In this document: in pieces, positions 55,331-64,000 of the stretch
Numbering within the stretch: the first letter of the stretch is position 1
How the letters are laid out: the number at the start of each line of letters is the position of its first letter
Assembly (NCBI GenBank): GCA_031216915.1
Contig: CM062296.1
Coordinates: 455,266,287 to 455,330,286, forward strand
DNA length: 64,000 bases
Reading direction: 5' to 3'
Origin: Pictodentalium vernedei
Lineage: Eukaryota > Mollusca > Scaphopoda > Dentaliida > Dentaliidae
Program-made: the position numbers and the translations under genes
The notes under the pieces: generated by a model
The model's database searches: none
Seen by the model: the letters and a program-made list of their open reading frames with translations, nothing else
Told to the model about the DNA's origin: nothing

Positions 55331-55690
55331 AGGGATCGACGCAAGTGTGTTTTCGGAGAACAATGACTGTGGATTCGTAAAAATAATCCACAGTTATTGT
55401 TCTCAGAAAACACACTTGCGACAAGCCTTTTGTTTCCCGTTGGCGAAAGTCACGATGTGCAGGCACATATTTGGGGGGGGGGGGGGAGCAAATGGACCTA
55501 GTGGGGGAAGCAAATCGATCATTTTGAGGGGGGGGGGATCATTTTGAGGGGGGATCATTTTGTTGTGTTTTAAGTCGCATAATGAACTCGTGGTGAATCA
55601 TTCGGAGTTAGAAAACACCCGACCCTTCGGGTCTCGTGTTTTCTAACACCGAATGATTCACCACTCGTTCATTATCCCTTACATAACACA
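55331..55690. repeat. Insert with two long hairpins and G-runs
   Basis: Hairpin 1 (about 55,338-55,419) pairs CGCAAGTGTGTTTTC, AGAACAATGACTGTGGATT with its complement. Hairpin 2 (about 55,580-55,677) pairs AATGATTCACCACTCGTTCA-type arms: CATAATGAAC, GTGGTGAATCATTCGG, GTTAGAAAACAC and their complements around CCGACCCTTCGGGTCTC. G-runs lie at 55,472-55,487 and near 55,527. It interrupts the LINE endonuclease. Confidence 0.8.
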
Positions 55691-56900
55691 GATGATGTGG
55701 CCATGGCTTACGACCATTCATTATTCGCATTCCAGTGGTTTTACATAACAACAGCAATTTACGTCCGAAACTATTCACGACCTTATCATCAGAGTTTCGA
55801 CACGATTCGGGTTGATCACAATCTATTTCTATTACATCACTTAAAGCATCGACAATACTATTGTGCAATGCATCATTGGCTATAAAGTCGGGCAGCACGC
55901 TGGTCCTACTATTGAAGTCACCACAAACAAAAAACATAAATAGTTTTTCGCGTTGCGTAGTTCAGCGAAAAACTTTTGTCTGTTCGGTAACGGTAAACGT
56001 TTCCCGCGTTAGTGCGGGATTGGTCAATGTTATTCACATTGACCAATTGTGTCATTCTCGTGAGAATGATTCAGTCTGTGATAGTTTTTATAATCACTTC
56101 TAGCCAGAGCATCACTGAAGCAGGTTACATGTTAAGTTTCTGTTTTAAAAATAAATAAATAAATAAAAAGTAGGCATTTAAGGCGCGGTCCGAACGCTTT
56201 CCCTGAAGGTAAATTCTGCACTGGTTTTTGGACGCAGGTTTCCCGAGTTTTCTGCATAAAATTATGTTTTATCTCGGGTTTTTCCTGACCGGCGTTTTTA
56301 CCGTAACTGGGGTCTCATTTGTGGAGAGAAAGAAAATTGCCTATGTTAACAGAAAATAAAACAATAATTATGTAATCGCATTTTGCATCCTGAATTTTAG
56401 TAAAATGTTTGTTGTAAAATAAAATTTTGCTTCTAGCTGGCTCTGCGGCTATTGGCTGTTGAAAAAATGTATTATTTTTTGTAGTATAGTATAGACCACC
56501 ATTGATTTTCAGGCTTGTCACACTGTTTTCCAAACAATGAAAACAATCGGTGTCTGTTTTTGTATAGTGGGAGGAGTTTTCTGGTGGTATATAAACACCA
56601 CCAATGAAAACATCGCGACACGTGCTCGTAATGGATTGATCTAATTTCAACCAAACAATGGTTGCATGCAAAATCTCATATATTGAAACATAATTTTCTA
56701 AACACTTCCTGGAAAGGACCACAATACCCCCACTATCTCTTTTGGTACCCGATTGCCTCTTTCTCGGAATAGCCTTTACAGCATGATCCTTAAAAGCGCT
56801 TTTATCATCCGGGACTGTATAATTGTCTGGTAACCAGCTTTCAAAAAGAAATACTATGTCGTATTTCGACACAGCATCAACAAAATTTTCCTCTCAACAC
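55691..56900 (-). pseudogene. LINE ORF2, endonuclease
   Basis: Two parts: 56,872-56,497 with VSKYDIVFLFESWLPDNYTV-type text, RDSGGIVVLSRKCLENYVS and DVFIGGVYIPPENSSHY; and 55,937-55,691 with FVCGDFNSRTSVLPDFIAND and LLCKTTGMRIMNGRKPW. These are ordered apurinic-type endonuclease motifs. Between them (55,940-56,490) lie a hairpin cluster and an insert with an (AAAT)n run near 56,147. Inactive. Confidence 0.85.
55940..56090. repeat. Cluster of four short perfect hairpins
   Basis: In sequence: AGTTTTTCGC/GCGAAAAACT, CCCGC/GCGGG, TTGGTCAATGT/ACATTGACCAA and CATTCTC/GAGAATG, packed in about 140 bases. They lie in an insert within the LINE endonuclease. No coding or RNA family recognised. Confidence 0.8.
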
Positions 56901-56989
56901 TTCTTAACAAAGTTACCCTCAATGTTCCAAGAACAAATGTCCAGCACATCACTTTGTGTCCGGCTCCCACATTCTCCCTATTTACGTTT

Positions 56990-58025
56990 TTCTGTCTCAA
57001 TATCTGCCAATTTACCGTCGATAAACAGTTTATCCACTACTAACGCGCTTCTTTGCCTTTATTTTGAGCCTCCTTGAGTATGGGTAAAAGTATTTTACGT
57101 CGGGAAGGAACTTCTGGAGGGAACTGCTCACGTATTCCATAAGGACTGTTAAAGAGTGACTGCCGTAGAGAGTTTACGTACTCACGGTCCTTGAATGCTT
57201 GAAACTTTGCAACTATTGGCCTTGGTCTATCGACTATTTTTTCCCCAGTCTATGCACTCTGTCAAACTCTATGCTTCTAACCCGATCGTCTGGGATTTCC
57301 AGTGTGTTTTGGAGAAAGTTCTGCAGAACGCTCTCAGCATTCTCGCTATCTTCTTTTATTCCAAAAAAAGCAGATTGTCTCTCAATGATCTAGTTTTTAG
57401 ATTCAGAATCTCCGAACGAAAAGCTTTATTCTCCTGCCTAATTTCACCGATATCACCACTTAACCTAACCCCTAAATTTACTTGGTCACCTGCATTTTTG
57501 TCCACTTTCCGGCTTAGTGCACACACGGAGTCCGTAGTCGACTTCAGCTGAGCCTCAATTTTGACTCGATGCTTGCAACATTTGATTCAATACTATCGAT
57601 TCAATACTATCGATTTTGCAAAACTTTGCTTCTATTGTTGAGAGTCTGGCGAGTATGGAGTCAAGCTTGTCAGCAATCTCAATGGAAGCGATCGTGCGTG
57701 AAGTTTGTTGATAAACCCCAGGCGAATGTCCAATGTTTACATTACCCGGTCCAACTGGTGTAGACATAACATTTGGGTTAAAACTTACACCGGATGGAAG
57801 AAAACCTTGAAAGTACGCTTGAGGACCAACAGGTCCTTGTACCAAATTGGGAGAACTGCTCAGGTTTTGATATTGTCCGTTACCTTGCAGGAAGTCCTGA
57901 TGTTGTTGGCTTTCCATGATCGACATCTTCTTTGGCTTAGGTGTGACGTCACCAAGACGGTCACTCTCCTCAGACGAATCAGTGTTACCCAAATCTTTCC
58001 TTTTCTTTTGTTTATTCTTGCCCAT
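56990..58025 (-). pseudogene. LINE ORF1 (L1 type)
   Basis: The N-terminus is basic and low-complexity (MGKNKQKKRKDLGNTDSS), followed by a coiled-coil-like stretch (IEIADKLDSILARLSTIEAK). Further left on the same strand come NLGVRLSGDIGEIRQENKAF, IEFDRVHRLG-like and YGIREQFPPEVPSRRKIL-like text of the RRM and C-terminal parts of L1-type ORF1 proteins. Such proteins coat the LINE RNA as trimers. Broken by several frame changes; start ATG at 58,025. Confidence 0.75.
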
Positions 58026-58354
58026 CTATGAAATATCCTGGCACCAATGTTTGGGGTGTTACCTTATCTATCAGCGACTTCGGTATTTTCAACATCAACA
58101 CAATGTTCATTACGAAATTTTAAATAACTTTCTCCACACCATTTTTTCTGTGTATGTGAAGCACATTTGGTCACGAGTTGTTCTCAGGAAATATTATTTT
58201 ATTATCAGTTCTGGTACGAATACGAATTCGTATTCTCTATCGCCCAACTTTCATTTTGGTGTATAATTTGTTTATATTTAATTTGAAATTAAGGAATATC
58301 AGAGGTGGGAATTTCAAAATAAACAAAATTTCATTACTAAAATAGCCCCTTAAT

Positions 58355-58462
58355 TCGCGATATTACAACTCATTCGATTACACATAAAGAGTGACAATAG
58401 GGGGCCTGCCTTACAACAATAACGTAACATAATCTCGACCCATGAAACTTTACCCATTAACA
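58355..58462 (-). repeat. Gypsy 5' LTR, outer portion
   Basis: It matches 22,840-22,948 (TTACACATAAAGAGTGA.AATAG, ACTTTACCCATTAACA) and is followed by the target duplication ATAAA (58,463-58,467). Confidence 0.88.
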
Positions 58463-58725
58463 ATAAATGCTTTTCTTTTTTTTCTTCTTTGACTTCCACC
58501 GTTTTAACTGAGATGCAGTGGGGTCACATTTAGCAGGGCCTTTGTTACAGGTCAGCGTGGCATGAATGGGAAGGTGGTCGTGACCGCAATCGTTATCAGT
58601 GACCTCAATACAGTTGAAGTTACAAATAATTATTAGGTCCAGGATATTTGAACGGTGGAGTGGGTTGCTGCTTATGTGGGTTATTGATTTTTTTTTTTAT
58701 CACATGGAGGTTTTTACATTTTGAA
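58463..58725 (-). pseudogene. Old LINE, remaining endonuclease-side piece
   Basis: This continues the LINE interrupted by the Gypsy at 22,723. Its sequence (GCTTTTC, GACTTCCACCGTTTTA, AATGGGAAGGTGGTCG, AGGTCCAGGATAT.TGAACGG) recurs at 59,214-59,770 in a second copy, with an internal deletion here. It stops abruptly at about 58,725, where the second copy begins. Confidence 0.7.
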
Positions 58726-59984
58726 ATTTACGAATGGTATCCATTATCGCGGTGGCGATGATGGGGTGTGTGTGTGTGGGGGGGGGGGGGGGGGGATGTC
58801 CACGTCGTCATTTGATTCAGCTTTTGTGGTAAAATTGGGTTCGAAAATGTGTTTATTGTGGTTGACAAACTCACTGACTTCGTCTCTGAAGTCGCCTCCA
58901 CTGTCCCCGTGAGAAATTCGGCAAAGATGTCAGCCTTTTGCCTTGTCGGGAAGAACTTTTGCGCGGTCAGTCCGATTTCGGAGGTAGGGGGGGGGGGGGA
59001 GGGGCAGCTGTTTGATTTTTTACCTTTTCGGCCAATTAGGAGTTTGGAACTGTCCAAAAACTTTTTGGGGTCTCGTTGGCCCTTCATTTCCCACGTAACT
59101 CTTCCCCATCATTCGCGGTTTTCATTTTTCATTGCCTTTTTGACTTCGCCATGGAGGCGGTTGTAGATATGGAGTTTCTGTAATGATCGCGTTCGCTATT
59201 TTTGGCTATAAATGCTTTTCCTTTTTTATTTTGACTTCCATCGTTTTAGCTGAGATGCAACTTTTACGTGGCGGTTGTAGATATGGAGTTTCTGTAATGA
59301 TCGCGTTCGCTATTTTAGGCTATAAATGCTTTTCCTTTTTTATTTTATGACTTCCATCGTTTTAGCTGAGATGCAACTTTTACGGGGCTGGAATGTTTTC
59401 TTTGGGCAGATTTCGTCATGTGCTTGATTGATGTAACTGGTTAGGTTTTGCACAGGCTGCTTCAGGTTTATCCTCGTTGGGGTGCCATTTTGATAGAGTT
59501 TTCTCTCTGGAATTTAACTGAAAAAATCCCAGTCAATTTTGTCTTGGTTTCATTTACGGATGGGTTCATATTTAGCAGGATATTTATTACAGGTTGGGTG
59601 GACATGAATGGGAAGGTGGTCGCTGCCGAGATCGTCATCAGCGACCTCAAAGTCGCCTATATAGTTGACGAGGGAGGTTACAAATAATTATAAGGTCCAG
59701 GATATCTGAACGGTGGAGTGGGTTGCTGTTTATGAGGGTTATTGATTGATTGTTGTTTATCACATGGAGGTTATGTTTTTCAATTTTATTAAAAGGAGCG
59801 TAACCGTTGGTTTTAACGGAGTTTCAGCCGAAATATTGATGTTTAGCGTTGAAATCTCCAAACAAATCCAGTGTTTGTATGCCCCCTTGAAGAAATCGAA
59901 TACGTTTTTATGTGTACCCATACAATGTATGGTACACATAATGCCGGCATCCGGGGTGACCATCCGTCGTTCGTCCATCCTTCG

Positions 59985-60075
59985 TCCGTCCGTCTGTCCG
60001 TCCGTCCGTCCGTCCGTCCGTCCGTCCGTGTGTCCGTCCGTCCGTCCGTCCGTCTTTCTGTCCGTCCGGCGTCCG
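59985..60075. repeat. (GTCC)n microsatellite
   Basis: Runs of GTCCGTCC with a few variants. It reads as repetitive Pro-Ser-Val or Arg-Thr-Asp frames on either strand; these are not genes. Confidence 0.95.
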
Positions 60076-60090
60076 TATCCATTTCTTTGT

Positions 60091-61575
60091 CATTCGATAA
60101 CTTGAAAAATATTGCTTGGATTGTCAAGTTACTTTATATTTGTGTTCAGGTTACTGATGTGCCGAGCTGTATAGTTTTTGGTGTAAGTCGGATAATTTGA
60201 TCCTGAGATATTAACACTTTATCCTTCAAATTGAAAATTCCTCCAATCCCTTTGGCATTCGATAACTTGAAAAATATTGCTTGGATTGTCTAGTTACTTT
60301 ATATTTTTGTTCAGGTTACTGATTTGCCGAGCTGTATAGTTTTTGGTGTAAATCTGATGATTTGATCCCGAGATATTAACCCTTTATCCTTCAAATGGAA
60401 AATTCCTCCAATCTCTTTGGTATTCGATAACTTGAAAAATATTGCTTGGATGTCAAGTTACTTTACATTTGTGTTCAGGTTACTGATGTGCCGAGCTGTA
60501 TAGTTTTTGGTGTAAATCTGTTATTTTGATCCTGAGATATTAACCCTTTATCCTTCAAATTGAAAATTTCTCCAATCCCTTTGGCATTCGATAACTTGAA
60601 AAATATTGCTTGGATTGTCAAGTTACTTAATATTTGTGTTCAGGTTACTGATGTGCCGAGCTGTATAGTTTTTGTTGTAAATCGGATAATTTGATTCTGA
60701 GATATTAACCCTTTGTCCTTCAAATTGAAAATTCCTCCAATCCCTTTGGCATTCGATAACTTGAAAAATATTGCTTGGATTGTCTAGTTACTTTAGATTT
60801 GTGTTCAGGTTACTGATGTGCCGAGCTGTATAGTTTTTGGTGTAAATCTGATGATTTAATCCCGAGATATTAACCCTTTATCCTTCAAATTGAAAATTCC
60901 TCCAATCCCTTTGGCATTCGATAACTTGAAAAATACTACTTGGATTGTCAAGTTACTTTATATTTGTGTTCCGGTTACTGATATGTCGAGCTGTATAGTT
61001 TTGGGTGTAAATCTGTTGTTTTGATCCTGAGATATTAACCGTTTATCCTTCAAATTGAAAATTCCTCCAATCCCTTTGGCATTCGATAACTTGAAAAATA
61101 TTGCTTGGATTGTCAAGTTATTTTATATTTGTGTTCAGGTTACTGATGTGCCGAGCTGTATAGTTTTTGGTGTAAATCTGATAATTTAATCCTAAGATAT
61201 TAACCCTTTATCCTTCAAATTGAAAATTCCTCCAATCCCTTTCGCATTCGATAACTTGAACAATATTGCTTGGATTCTCAAGTTACTTTATAATTGTGTT
61301 CAGGTTACTGATGTGCCGAGCTGTATAGTTTTTGGTGTAAATCTGATAATTTGATCCGGAGATATTAACCCCCTTTATCCTTCAAATTGAAAATTCCTCC
61401 AATCCCTTTGGCATGAGATAACTCAAAAAATATCAATCCGATTGTCATGTTACTTTATATATTTATTCAGGTTACTGATGTGCTGTGCTGTATAGTTTTT
61501 TATGTAAATCTGATAATTTGATCCGGAGATATTAACCCTTTATCCATCAAATTAGACTCTCCTCCAATCCATTTC
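60091..61575 (+). repeat. 165-bp tandem array, nine units
   Basis: Units begin CATTCGATAACTTGAAAAAT near 60,091, 60,256, 60,421, 60,585, 60,750, 60,915, 61,080, 61,245 and 61,412, a nearly constant 165 spacing. Each contains GTTCAGGTTACTGATGTGCC, GAGCTGTATAGTTTTTGGTG and GAGATATTAACCCTTTATCC. Divergence between units is low except for the last, so the array is young or homogenised. Confidence 0.97.
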
Positions 61576-62544
61576 TATATGTACCCATACCTTGTATGGT
61601 GTACATTATGTCAGCATCCGTGGTGGCCCTCCGTCATACAGCTTTCTACTAATTGCGCGTATGGGTACACATCTGACGATTTCATCGGCCTATTTTTCGT
61701 TAATTGTTTTAATAGAATCGTTGCAGAAGGAGACAACAGCGATACCTTATTATCTGCTCTTATCTCTACAGCCACCACATCGACGTCGAGGTGGTCCACG
61801 GGGATAGTCTTAAGTTTTAGGTTGTGCTTGATCAGTAGGTCCACGCCGCTTCTTGTCGGACAGGGCGGTGCCGTCTGACATTAAATCCATTGAGCGCAAA
61901 ACTCTTAATTTTTTGATAGCCATGTTTTAAAGATGCCGACTATGTTCGGGTGGTCGTCGAAATAGTCAGATATTTGCGTTCTTTTGTGTTTCATGCTTCT
62001 AGCGTTCCATTGGGCTATTCTGAGCTCATTCATGGTGGTTTTTAGAAATGGCTTGGTTATATTTATTGGTTTTTCTACATGTTAGTTCTATGCCCGTTTG
62101 ATGACGGCTTTCAGTACAGTATAGGAATCCCGGGATGTGAAGTTCGATAGTCATGTATCAAAGATGCCGACTATGTTCGAATTCCTTTGTGTTTCACACT
62201 TCTAGCCTTCCACTGGACTATTCGTAGTTTATTTATGTTGTTTTCTTTAAATGGCTTGGTTATATTTATTGGCTTTTCTGTGTTAGTCTATTCCTCTTTG
62301 ATGGGGTTTCCATTACAGTATAGAAATTCTGGGATTTGAAGAGCCTGGATGCAGTCATGCTGACGTCTTTGCAGATGTCGACAATACCGGCCTCAAGTTG
62401 TGTTTCGAGTACCTTATGAAGTGTTCCCGTAATGAAGGATCAGATGGCGTGTGGGGGAGGCGTTTTCTGGTTTGTCCAGGTTCAGTCTTTTGAGTTGAAT
62501 GTTTGTTTTATAGTGTGGGAACCCCCTATAGTTATTAGAACTCC

Positions 62545-62557
62545 CCCCCCCCCCCCG
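62545..62557. repeat. Poly-C run
   Basis: About 13 C residues, inside the ORF1 region of the old LINE. Other long G/C runs in this part lie near 58,780-58,794 and 58,988-58,998. Confidence 0.85.
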
Positions 62558-62756
62558 ACAGTTGGGGTATGTTAGGCAGGCTGCCCTGCAGATGCTTGTA
62601 ATGTGTTTCTCACCGCACGTCTGCTCTCGCTTGCACTTCATAGTCATGTGGCCAAGTGTATGCCATTTGTCACATTGTATTGGGGCAGAATAGATCTATA
62701 TTCTTCCGTTGTGTGCCTTCACTCATTTTTTATCACACCTTCATTTATTAGTTTTT

Positions 62757-64000
62757 AGCTTGACTTGACATAGTCAAGATAAGCTATTGCCATCACGCGT
62801 GCGGAAGTCTGTTAGTCTGTGAGTCTGTTAGTCTGTGAGTCTGTGAGTCTGTGATGTCTGTTCACATTTTCCTTTAGCACGGGCTACACCCCGCAGTTCT
62901 TGTCTGATCGTCACGAAATTCCATATGCAGGTTTGGGGTCATGTCTAGATGAGAACGTCCCCTTTTGGTCGCGATCGGGCAACCGGTATGGCTGCCCGAG
63001 CCCAAAACCCGAAAACCATAAGCACAGTCTACAGGTCTTATTTATGAAGGGATTTCATTGTAACTTGGTAGGCTGCCTCTGTATAATGCCTAGATGAGAA
63101 CGTCCCCTTTTGGGCATGATCTATCAACCGTGAAGGCTGCCCAAGCCCGAAGCCCAAAAACTTTTAGCATAGTCTGCAGGTCATGTTTAATGTGGAGGGA
63201 TTTCATTGTAACTTGGCAGGATGACTCCTTGTGATGTCTAGATGAGAATTTCCCCATTTGGGCATGATCTGCCAACCGTGACGACTGCCCGAGCCCAAAA
63301 CCCGAAAACATTTAGCACAATCTACAGGTCATATTTATTGAGGAATTTCATTGTAACTTGGTGGGTTGACTTCATACAATGTCTAGATGAGAAAGTCCCC
63401 TTTTGGACGTGATTGGTCATCTGTGACGGCTACAGGGGCCCGAAACCCGAAAACCTTTAGCACAGTCTAGAGGTCATATTTATGAAGGGATTTCATTGTA
63501 ACTTGGTAGGATGACTCCAAATAATGTCTAGATGAGAACGTCCCATTTTGATCGCGATCATGCAGAATTGATGGGTGCCCGAGCCCAAAAACCTTTAGCA
63601 TAGGCAAAAGGTCATATTTATGGAAGGATTTCATGTAACCTGTTAGGTTGACTCCATATAATGCCTAGAGGATGACATCTCCTTTTGGTCGTGATTGGTC
63701 AGTTGTGATGGCTACAAGTGCCCGAAGCCCGAAATCCTTGAATACAGTCTACAGGTCATATCTATGAAGGGATTTCATTGTAACTTCTTAGGATCACTCC
63801 AGATGATGCCCAGATGAGATTGTCCCCTATGGTTGCGATCATTCAGCCATGATGGCTGCCCGAGCCCGAAGCCCGAAAACCTTTAGCACAGTCTACAGGT
63901 CATATTTATGAATGGATTTCATTGTAACTTGGTAGGTTAACTTCATATGATGTCTAGATGAGAATGTCCCCTTTTGGACATGATTGGGCAACTGTGACGG
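62757..64000 (+). mobile_element. Helentron-like element with ~145-bp array, cut by window end
   Basis: The 5' hairpin TTTTTAGCTTGACTTGACA, then TAGTCAAGATAAGCT (about 62,753-62,787), leads into GTCTGTTAGTCTGTGAG microsatellite, then CTGATCGTCACGAAATTCC and an array of 143-148-bp units. Units start at TCTAGATGAGAA-like words near 62,945, 63,090, 63,238, 63,382, 63,525, 63,666, 63,810 and 63,954. The 3' end is outside the window. The hairpin start TTTTTAGCT and following CTATTG recall the element at 743. Non-coding. Confidence 0.75.

Larger units (their letters stand above)
51115..58135 (-). mobile_element. Near full-length LINE with L1-type ORF1, minus strand
   Basis: From right to left: 5' leader, ORF1 (58,025 down to about 56,990), ORF2 endonuclease (56,900-55,130), RT (55,073-53,364), C-terminal region (52,687-51,571), then a 3' UTR with AATAAAG and a TATATATATA tail at 51,115. 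Within it lie a SINE, a foldback element and hairpin-rich inserts. The outer borders are approximate. ORF1 is of the L1/Tx1 kind. Many stops and shifts. Confidence 0.85.
50432..58350. mobile_element. 7.9-kb TTAA element with ~200-260-bp inverted ends
   Basis: Bounded by TTAA at 50,428-50,431 and 58,351-58,354. Left arm 50,432-50,690 and right arm 58,152-58,350 are inverted copies (AGGGCTAT.T.AGTAATG, TATTCGTACCAGAACTGATA, ATAAAATAATATTTC.TGAG); the left arm has ~70 extra bases. Most of the interior is a minus-strand LINE that inserted later. The remaining interior (50,691-51,114) shows nothing I recognise. TTAA target use suggests a piggyBac-type non-autonomous element. Confidence 0.85.
22724..58462 (-). 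mobile_element. Gypsy LTR retrotransposon, broken, expanded to 35.7 kb by nested insertions
   Basis: A minus-strand Gypsy/Ty3-group element with two ~225-bp LTRs, a 5-bp target duplication, a primer-binding-type site next to the 5' LTR, a purine tract next to the 3' LTR, and gag, protease, RT, RNase H and integrase remnants in normal order. Inserted in it are a LINE fragment (23,609-25,623), a TTAA MITE (28,160-28,404), a Polinton (28,806-49,810) and a 7.9-kb TTAA element within the 5' LTR (50,432-58,350). Removing their lengths leaves about 4.5 kb of Gypsy sequence. It is a fossil with many breaks and is older than everything inside it. Confidence 0.9.
59910..61690 (+). mobile_element. Helentron-like element with 165-bp satellite core
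   Basis: The 5' end is ATGTGTACCCATAC...GTATGGTACACATAA (hairpin, 59,910-59,940), then GCATCCGGGGTGACC, a (GTCC)n microsatellite (about 59,985-60,075) and nine 165-bp units. At 61,577-61,620 a second hairpin head of the same family occurs. At 61,659-61,672 GTATGGGTACACAT is the inverted copy of the 5' terminus, followed by a short hairpin (CGATTTCATCG) and the probable 3' end. It splits the old LINE's endonuclease. Non-coding. Confidence 0.8.
58728..62750 (-). mobile_element. Old LINE, second copy (ORF1 to linker), minus strand
   Basis: Right to left: an ORF1 zinc-knuckle region (62,414-62,700: WHTLGHMTMKCKREQTCGEK), endonuclease start (62,030-61,690: RIAQWNARSMKHKRTQ, NIVGIFKTWL, GVDLLIKHNLKLKTI), endonuclease end (59,900-59,470: LFGDFNAKHQYFG, SDHLP) and linker (59,170-58,728: KGQRDPKKFLDSSKLLIGRK, KADIFAEFL). 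The RT is missing at the left. A Helentron-like element splits the endonuclease. There are duplications at 59,166-59,385 and about 61,920-62,300. Many stops. Confidence 0.75.

Noticed and set aside
59908-60105. Overlapping repetitive open frames on both strands (Arg-Thr-Asp or Pro-Ser-Val rich)
   Set aside because: They are translations of the (GTCC)n microsatellite.
60091-61575. CRISPR-like array of regular repeats
   Set aside because: Units are contiguous 165-bp tandem copies with no unique spacers, in a eukaryotic transposon context.
1-64000. Intact host genes with exon structure
   Set aside because: I looked on both strands for domain text outside mobile elements and found only the unrecognised relic at 10.8-11.7 kb.

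Overview
The window looks like repeat-dense DNA from an animal, most likely a marine invertebrate. It holds a 21-kb Polinton, Gypsy LTR sequence, several LINE families, a tRNA-derived SINE, TTAA-targeting transposons and Helentron-like elements built around satellite arrays. That last class resembles the 'pearl' elements described from bivalves, but I cannot place the species. I found no intact host gene, rRNA, functional tRNA or CRISPR array. Nearly every recognisable coding stretch belongs to a mobile element.

Layout. 1-6.8 kb: tandem arrays and Helentron-like pieces, then a truncated copy of a TTAA-flanked transposon. 7.8-9.2 kb: 3' part of an I-group-like LINE with an RNase H domain. 10.8-11.7 kb: an unrecognised protein-coding relic on the minus strand. 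11.8-19.3 kb: a CR1/Jockey-group LINE split by a 3.2-kb Helentron-like element that carries eleven 238-bp satellite units. 19.3-22.7 kb and 58.5-62.7 kb: minus-strand LINE copies of a third family, which form the base layer of the nest described next. 62.8-64 kb: another hairpin-headed element with a 145-bp array running off the window.

The core (22.72-58.47 kb) is a nest whose order can be read from target-site duplications. A Gypsy LTR element (5-bp duplication ATAAA) sits in the old LINE. The Gypsy was in turn hit by a 5'-truncated LINE, a 245-bp palindromic TTAA MITE, a Polinton (6-bp duplication ATCGTA, 28,806-49,810) and a 7.9-kb TTAA element in its 5' LTR. The Polinton was hit by a 3.1-kb TTAA transposon. 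The 7.9-kb TTAA element contains a full-size LINE with an L1-type ORF1, and that LINE carries a SINE (12-bp duplication) and a foldback element (9-bp duplication).

The Polinton retains terminal inverted repeats and nearly the whole known gene set: packaging ATPase, penton, two small glycine/alanine-rich virion-type proteins, protein-primed PolB, adenain-like protease, major capsid protein and integrase. It also carries a phage-tail-fibre-like protein, a parvovirus-type phospholipase A2-like part, a two-helix membrane protein and small unknowns. Its left genes read rightward and its right genes leftward. Two convergent gene junctions carry closely related hairpins, a divergent junction carries a large inverted repeat, and the ends carry ATF/CRE-type and USF-type sites. 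It is a fossil: several genes are broken and others look whole.

The most novel signals are the fibre-like protein and phospholipase-like part in the Polinton, its repeated junction hairpins, and a shared architecture (5' hairpin, microsatellite, satellite array, subterminal inverted copy of the 5' end, 3' hairpin) in several otherwise unrelated Helentron-like families. One of these contains an alternating A/B higher-order satellite dense in nuclear-receptor half-sites.
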